Source: Asterella californica | Lineage: Eukaryota > Streptophyta > Marchantiopsida > Marchantiales > Aytoniaceae | Reading direction: 5' to 3' | Assembly (NCBI GenBank): GCA_036924285.1 | Contig: JAYKYS010000010.1 | Span: forward strand, 10,143,001-10,207,000 | DNA length: 64,000 nt | In this document: in pieces, positions 57,341-64,000 of the stretch | How positions within the stretch are numbered: position 1 is the stretch's first letter | Layout of the letters: every line of letters starts with the position of its first letter | Program-made: the position numbers and the translations under genes | Notes under the pieces: model-generated | Told to the model about the DNA's origin: nothing | What the model saw: only the letters and a program-made list of their open reading frames with translations | Database searches by the model: none

Positions 57341-58560
57341 GATAGAAAGGAAGGCTTCTTATTCAGGAGAGTTGGTCATCAACTCGTTTTGTAAATGCAT
57401 TTCACATCGTACGTTGGGCTAGGGCACTGAAGTCAGTAATTTGTCAAACGTAGGCGTAGCGAAGGTCATTGTACATTAGAAGTAGTGGTGGTTGATACTT
57501 TATCAGTCTTGATGGACACGAGTATCATGCACAATATGCCATGCCCTCGGAGCTGAGGCCTGAAAAGTTCACTCAGAGTCTTTTAACTCCACTGAATCAT
57601 GTTAACCTCTTCGAGCCATCTGAGTCATTTGTCAGTGCAATGGCTGGTAATGTGCTTGGAGAGAACTATTCAGCTGCAAAGGATTTACTTTTAGCACAAG
57701 AGCCATCAATCTTTTTGCAGAGTTTGTCGGGAGTGCATGGTCCATGTGCCCAATGTGTTACGGAGCATGTGTTCGTAATCTTGTGGCTTAAATTCATTTG
57801 TGAAAGCTTGTTGAGGTTTCTCTGAAATAAATTGAGCCATTTTTATCGTATCCCTAAAGTAGGGTCGGACAAGCATCCTTTACACTCGGTTGAATATCTT
57901 CTCCATGAATCGAACTGAGAGGACGTGTGCCTTAATTTGTTGGTAAATCCGTACTAAAGTTGCAAAGCAAAGTATGGTAAGGTCCGCCGCGTTCAGGGGA
58001 TTGTTGGGGGTAAACGATCAGGATTATCTAGAACTCGACTACACGGGAACATGCACGTCAAAGCATAAGCTAGTACGCATGCTGAAAAATGATTAGCAAA
58101 CATTGTACTTGTGTCGTCTGTTTATCTGAAAGACAAAGGCGTCAACTCGGGCGGTGTGTAAGTTCGAAGTCATCGTAGAAATTTCGTCAGTTGCAATGTC
58201 CTAAACCAAATAATAATTGCACATGTTCTAAGCCTCACTGTGTACGCCCTCGGCGTCTTCTACTATCCATGTTCCTGGCGAATAGTTGGTGAGAATAAGA
58301 AAAAGAATAATGTCTCTGAATAAGAAAGATGTCCAGCAGGCACGATCGTGAAGGCGCAGGCAGTGAAGTATATCATGGAGACGAATTTACTGGTACGCCG
58401 TGTGTTCGAAGATCGTGGTTACCAGCCATCACGCAGAACCCTTACGGGCATTAGCTCGCGTGACCCTCGATCATGTACCGAGCGCGATTTATCACGTCTT
58501 CTTTCATCCCTTGTGTAGTAGGAGAATTTGACTATACGCGTAGGAGCAAGTCTTACCCAG
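57341..58560. other. 3' UTR and spacer after HMGB
   Basis: A 94-codon plus-strand frame at 57541-57825 (MPSELRPEKFTQSLLTPLNH) lies in or after the 3' UTR. It matches no known family and is probably chance. GAAATAAATTGAG near 57823 could be a poly(A) signal context. Nothing else was recognised. Confidence 0.4.
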
Positions 58561-58697
58561 GCAGTCAGTCAGTCCTTCATAAGGAGAACTGTGCATTCCC
58601 GTTCATGCCTGCCTGAGCGAGGCCTAATGATTGCCTGGGACGTTGCGAACGTCTGAAAGAAAGAGGAGACCCGAGAACGAAAATAACGTCTCTGGCT

Positions 58698-59243
58698 TTA
58701 GAAACTTCGACCCCGCACAGTCCATGTGCTGGATGGCTGTAAGCCGGAGTCCACAAGTCCAGCGGTGACTGGCTCCGTTCCGCAAGCAGACAAGCTGGCC
58801 ATGGCGCCCCCATCTGCCTCCAGAGCCAGCCAGTCGCAGGTCTCGAACGTAACCCTAACTGCCTTTAAACCCACGGGCCCGCCGCAACTGATTGATCTTG
58901 GCCCACTTTCAAGAACTCCCCCATCATCCACCGGCAAGCTCATCTCACCCCCCGGTCACCCCGTAGAGCTTACCGGATTGCACCGGACGACACCGAGCAG
59001 GCTCGAAAGGGTGACCGGCTGGGCGAACTCGCATTCCTGACCGCCTCTATCCCGGCGACCTCCGTAGCGCACCCTCGATGCGTTTGATCCAACGGTGGCC
59101 CGCCGGAATGCAGGAAATGAAGTGCTGAAGGGTGGAAGGGCACAGAACAGGACTAGGGCAGTGCAGAAGCCAGAGTCATGAAATGGGTTGGCGTGGCGGA
59201 GTGGAAGGAACGAACGAGGGATGGTGGACGGACGAGCAAGCAC
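58698..59243 (-). pseudogene. Hypothetical GC-rich reading frame, one stop
   Basis: Two minus-strand open segments, 58956-59243 (MLARPSTIPRSFLPLRHANP) and 58698-58943 (MSLPVDDGGVLESGPRSISC), are in the same frame and separated by a single TGA at 58956-58958. Together they would span about 180 codons. The first part is rich in Arg, Ser and Phe, somewhat like a targeting peptide. A plus-strand frame of similar length (58726-59040) overlaps, so GC-driven chance openness is quite possible. No domain recognised. Confidence 0.2.
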
Positions 59244-59249
59244 AAGCGG

Positions 59250-62220
59250 TGGGTGTGCTGAGGGAAATTTAGGCGATAGGGATGCAAGAGATTACGATTC
59301 GATGACGCGATGATGCCAGCGAATGTAAGTGACCTTTTCGTCTTTCTTCTCTCCGTCCAAAGCCACCACTGGCAGCCATGACAAACGAGACGGCTTTTCC
59401 TCTCTTAACTTCAAGCCGCCGCTCACGCACCGCCGTGACTTTTACCTTTCTCTCACTGGTGTGTTCTTGCACCTTTAGCCTATATTCAATATTCACATCA
59501 TGCGAATATGTGATCGAATATTTCAAAGTTGGATTCATCTCTGCGTAGAACTAGTATGTCAGAGTGGGCTAACTTGGAGAATCACGTTTCTCATAACTCC
59601 AATTTCTTTGGTTGGATCCAGTCACTGTTGTATTTCGTAACATGGCAGTGGGTGGGAACCTTTGACAGACAGTAGCTAACACCCGAGACTAAATAACCCT
59701 CGAAGTTGGCTGTAGACGGGGGTAATAACAGTGTTCTCGATCCAAGACAGGGAAGCCTGTTGAGCTATCCCATAAGAAACACACCAGAAAACTGTAGGCA
59801 GGACCCGTGAAGCTCTCTGTAAACAGAGGAAGAAGCCTCCACATTTCTTGCTTATTGAGAGCCCTCTCAGAACAGAGAAGCTTACAAAGAAGCCTGTGAA
59901 CATTAAGTGAGTTTTGTTTCGTTTTCGACTTAATTGCCGCTTGAATTCACGTGGTTGAGGACCCTGAAGGTAATCTAGGTCGAAATGCGATGTGCTGAAA
60001 AGTCCAAACGATCTGTGTTAACTACGCCGCTAAATCAAACAGTTAGGCGAGGAGCGGAGTCATGAAGGTGTAACATAGCTTCCTGTCACTTCCCGTTGCT
60101 TCATGTATTTACACCCCGAGCGGCTAGCAATTTAAGAGATCCGTTCTGTGACTTTCGTCCTCAGTCTTGAAATTTGACGGCTTTGGTGAGGTGCCACGCA
60201 GCGTGTTAATCGTAGCCGGCTAAATTGTTCCATTGATTTAATTACCCACGCCGTAATAATGCGCGAGGAAGCTGATGTTCCTTACATTAAGTGCCATCCA
60301 AGGAGACGAGGAACTTATGCGTACTCTTTGCTTTCTTCGTTAGACGTTGAGTTCAATACCTACGCGAATTCTAGTGGTCTTCGGTCGTGAGGAATGTGGT
60401 TGTACGAAATTGTGTTTGTGATAGTTCTGAATTCCTTGTGGATCGAGAGATGTTTGTGATTCTTGAAACTTCCTGAACTTCACTAGATGTCTGGTATAAT
60501 TATTTCCCAGTTTTGACTGGCCCAGTTTATTCTTCAAATGTGTGGTGAAGTGGTGAAAGGCATCAGGGAGGTTGCGTCTCCCTTCTAAGTCACTGGGGGG
60601 TTACACGGTTTGAGGCTTCAGTTGTGGCTGCGGAGCACACATCTCCCTAAGTTAAACAGCAGCTTTATTCTGATTATGAGTGCCGCAGGGCATCCTAAGC
60701 ATTGGCCTTCCAGTGTGATAAAGCTCTCACGTTCACTTAGAAAACTGTCTCATGAGTATCCTCGAAGGAGGTCACTCATGAACACCTTGCCTGCATCACC
60801 GCCTTTGGATTTCATCTGTAGGGTGAGAAAGAGTATGGCTTTGGAGCCGAGGGGGCTCTTTTTAGAGGGTGGCTACCTTCTCCCTTTGCCCTACCGAAAT
60901 TGCAGTCATGACGGGTCGACGTCGACAAGCGGATTCCTTAGGACATCAATAAGTCGATGTCTGAGGACATTAATAATGAGGATTCGCTGCTCCGTTGAAG
61001 GAACTCAGAATACTGAAGCTAACCGTTGAGTTGCGGCCAAGATTCATCTAACAAACGGGCCGTGTTCTCATTGTTATCCCTCCCTTCCGATTCGCCGGCA
61101 AGTGCAGTCAGACCAGATTTTCTATCTACAGTTGAATCTCTTCGACGTTCTCAACTACTCATCGGTGGAGGTTCAGGATGATATGACATATGCTGTCGAT
61201 ATGATTGACTGTGATTTCCCCTCCCTTCTTCTTTGACGTGTCGGTGAAACCTACTCAGCAAGAAGTGGGAAAGGAGTACAGTCGTTGAGGGGAGTTGGTT
61301 GTCCGGGAAATACGAATGGTGCGGGAAGGTTTTAATTGACCGACCTCCCTACCGACCGACCTGACGGTGGAGGGATGGGGCGACTTATCTCAAATACTGT
61401 TGAGACTGGGTTACTGGCCACGAACAGTTCAGCATGCAAGAACCTGAAACTATGAGAACATGAGATGATACCGTTTTGAGCGTTCTATTCTCCGTCTTAG
61501 TACACAAAACTGGAGGACGCAGCAGCAAGATACTGCAAGGAAGGGCAGTAAAGAATCGATACATGTCTGATGTTGGATCAAGACGGGGAAGAGGATTTGG
61601 ACAATGATGTTTATCCTGCCGCTGAGTCTCTCCCAAAAGGAGTAGATTTGAAGAGTTCCCCGATTTTGTAGGTAGTCTCAGACACCCAGTCTCAGGCCTT
61701 GGACAGGAGCTGACAGCCGATGCACCTTTGAGGTGATGTATTTAACCCCTTAACGCCCGGGAATGGCAAAAGTGCATGTTAGGTGCTTTCATTTGGTGAT
61801 TTAGTTGATAACAAATCAGATACAATGGTTTTTTGGTACGAACTGTTCCAAATTTTCTCTCGCTTCTAACGACATCATCTGATGAGTATAATAAGAACCC
61901 GATATTTCGAGTAGGCTGACAATCTGCTAAGACCTTTGAGTATATTATCGAAATGCTAAATTTTCATAATCGATAGCAAATACATGGATACAGAGTATCT
62001 GTCCGGTTGGATCTTCACATAGATTCACCAGGTGGAATTACTTTGTCATGCTTTCTGCATCCTATTCACTAATTGCGGGCATAAACGGGTTAATCAAAAA
62101 CTAGTATATTCAGCTCTTCAACTGGCTAAAATAGCTAGTCGAAGTAGTTAACTATTATGTGCTAGGAGAGTTACGATGCGGCTTGTCCACGTATAAGGAG
62201 ATGAAAGAAACGAAAGAGAA
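59250..62220. other. Mixed-GC spacer, no supported gene
   Basis: Open frames at 59269-59538 (minus), 60610-61029 (plus, 139 codons, MRLQLWLRSTHLPKLNSSFI) and 61385-61636 (minus) resemble no family I know, and no splice-supported extension was found. Composition is like the HMGB neighbourhood, so an unrecognised or non-coding transcript is possible. Confidence 0.35.
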
Positions 62221-62228
62221 ACATAGAC

Positions 62229-62304
62229 CTAGATCGACTGAACAAGTAAATGGCTAAAGGAAGACCCTAGAACGACTGAACAAGTAAATGGCTAAAGGAA
62301 GACC
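62229..62304. repeat. 38-bp tandem duplication
   Basis: Units 62229-62266 and 62267-62304 begin CTAGATCGACTG and CTAGAACGACTG and share AACAAGTAAATGGCTAAAGG; they differ at one position over most of their length. Confidence 0.85.
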
Positions 62305-62747
62305 CGGGAAAACGCATCGTATGGAGTATTATTATATTACTCCGCCTGCAACGCTGGTACGGGATGTGTAGGTGCCCTGCACGACATAAGGTTCTAGCTG
62401 CATGCGACAGTAATTGATAACTATTGAGCGTTTCTGATAGTTTAAGCTCGCCGTTCTGATCTGAACCTAGTTACAGTAAACCTTCAATCACAGTAAAAAT
62501 CACAAGAGATTGATACTTCCACGTTCTGTTCCGAACCTGTGCCGCTTGAGATTCAGCGAAACTCAGAACTATACTAGATTACTATAGCTTCAAATCTTAC
62601 TACACTAACTTCTTGATATGAACTTGTCACGCCTGAATTTGAGTGAACCTTTCATACCATAATATATATATTCATACTGTTATATTCTATTTTCATATAT
62701 ATCTCTATGTTTATCTCTTGTGCTGCATCTTTCAGTGATCAATGAAG

Positions 62748-62960
62748 CATGTATAAATCACCTCCTCCATGTTCAGATGGAGAAGGTATTAATGCATGTT
62801 TCATTTATGATCAAACTCTTCTTCTTGGAAGGTTGTGGTCCTAAATTGATTATGTATAAAAATAAAATATTTTGATTCCTTCGAGGACGATAGTTTTATA
62901 CGAAAAAATGGATCATTCTACATACTTCGCTTGTAAGTCTTAGATCGCAGCGGCCATGGG
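62748..62960 (+). repeat. Dispersed repeat family copy 3 (left part)
   Basis: CACCTCCTCCATGTTCAGATGGAG hairpin region, AATGCATGTTTCATTTATG, CTTCTTGGAAGG, CTAAATTGATTATG, ATAGTTTTATAC and AGCGGCCATGG follow the order seen at 18621-19018. The right module was not found, so the copy is partial or strongly diverged. Confidence 0.45.
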
Positions 62961-64000
62961 TAACCAATCTATAATTTTAATTATTTAAGTTTAGTGAGAT
63001 AACTTTAGAAAATTTTCTTAGATTTTTCTTCTCCCCTCATATGTCTCTTCTCGACTATTTTTCTCTCCTCTCTGTTTAAATAGCTTTACAAGATTATGTT
63101 ATTTCTCGAATTGTGATTGATCGAGTAACTTCTTGCTCCATCATCCAGTATAAGATCTTGTGCTACAATAATAAGTCATTGCATATCAAGACATCAAGCA
63201 TATCTCATCTTCTTTATATTTATTACTAGGTTATACTGCATTCACTCTTGTATCTTGATCATGAGTTTATTCATCATTTTGTCTATGTTGTAGTGTCACT
63301 ATGATTGAGAAAAACATCAAGTTCTTGCTTGTTGAAAGCTTTATAGTTGACAAAAATCGTTTAACAAGATGAATTGATTTTTCAACTCTTAAAATCTAAT
63401 TTATTTCCAATCAATATTTCTATTCGGAAAATAAGATTGAATCATTCAACATCTACAATAAAACATTCAAATATATAGTTCTCTTAAATTTCAGATCAAG
63501 TGAATTAAATGACATTGACAAGTTTTTCTAAGAAATGAGACAGTAGACAAACTTATCGTTTGTTATGTACATGTTGTTTTTATGCTCAAAAATAGATAAA
63601 AAGATGTGGATCAACCCAAACGATGAAGACTCAAGGAGATTTCAGTTACAAACTTGAGGATGGAGAAGTAGAGAATCTCAAAGAACTATCTCCCTCCATC
63701 AACAATAGCAATTGGTCTTGCAAGCATCTGGATACAAAATATGTACTATAAAGGTACGCTCCATTGTCTTTGGTGTAATTATTTATGCTCATTTGTCACC
63801 TTTAATGAACGAATAAAGAAAAGAATGCATCAATTGCATCATTTGGTTGATTTTATTGTTTACTTCTTACAATTTTAATGGACGTTAAGCTTGTCAATCA
63901 ATCTTCTAGTTTTGGAAGTCTAATTCTAAGAAGTGTTGAGTTTTTATAGATGAATTAACCGATATAAAGTATACTCAAGTGGTAAAAGAAACTGATAGTA
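62961..64000. other. AT-rich spacer to window end
   Basis: No open frame of note, no repeat pair and no RNA gene recognised. Confidence 0.45.

Noticed and set aside
57541..57825. 94-codon frame downstream of HMGB as a separate gene
   Set aside because: Lies in or next to the 3' UTR, matches nothing recognised, and has no promoter or splice support.
59690..59780. Minus-strand tRNA-like sequence (GGGATAGCTCAACAGG with a GATCGAGAAC motif)
   Set aside because: The A- and B-like boxes are only about 26 bases apart and no acceptor stem can be formed.
60610..61029. 139-codon plus-strand frame as a gene
   Set aside because: No recognisable domain or signal, and a random frame of this length is plausible at this GC content.
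1..64000. CRISPR arrays, bacterial operons or ribosome binding sites
   Set aside because: The window has spliced genes and LTR elements; the tandem repeats found have no spacer structure.

Overview
The window looks like nuclear DNA of a land plant, most likely a moss. The evidence is one clearly spliced HMGB chromatin gene with seven short coding exons and plant-type splice sites, long AT-rich spacers, and many decayed Ty1/copia, Ty3/gypsy and CACTA elements. Moss is an inference from the style of the HMGB protein and of the retroelements; nothing in the window proves the species. There are no bacterial operons, ribosome binding sites, rRNA genes or CRISPR arrays.

Layout. 0.1-1.05 kb: broken RPA1-like OB-fold gene (minus strand). 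1.1-6.6 kb: spacer with tandem repeats and a dispersed repeat. 6.7-9.6 kb and 13.25-15.8 kb: two diverged relics, both on the minus strand, of an HUH/Rep-type replication-initiator gene, each with a strand-asymmetric, purine-rich flank. 9.65-20.1 kb: AT-rich spacer with dispersed repeats and a SINE-like block. 20.11-24.95 kb: degenerate Ty1/copia element. 24.95-27.1 kb: Ty3/gypsy pol relic split by a solo LTR. 27.1-33.2 kb: AT-rich spacer. 33.217-42.235 kb: nearly complete but mutated Ty3/gypsy element on the minus strand, the same family as the solo LTR. 42.721-46.980 kb: CACTA-type DNA transposon, apparently non-autonomous. 47-54 kb: spacer holding a striking three-stem perfect palindrome. 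54.2-57.4 kb: the HMGB gene with its leader and a 3' UTR intron. 57.4-64 kb: higher-GC then AT-rich sequence with no gene I can confirm.

How it fits together. The only gene that looks intact is the HMGB protein. Nearly everything else is mobile DNA in decay. The most unusual content is the pair of Rep/HUH relics. They carry an HLHxQ motif and a YxxKD motif about 50 residues apart, with no helicase motif visible, which resembles the helicase-less eukaryotic HUH transposons called Replitrons. Exact element ends were not found.
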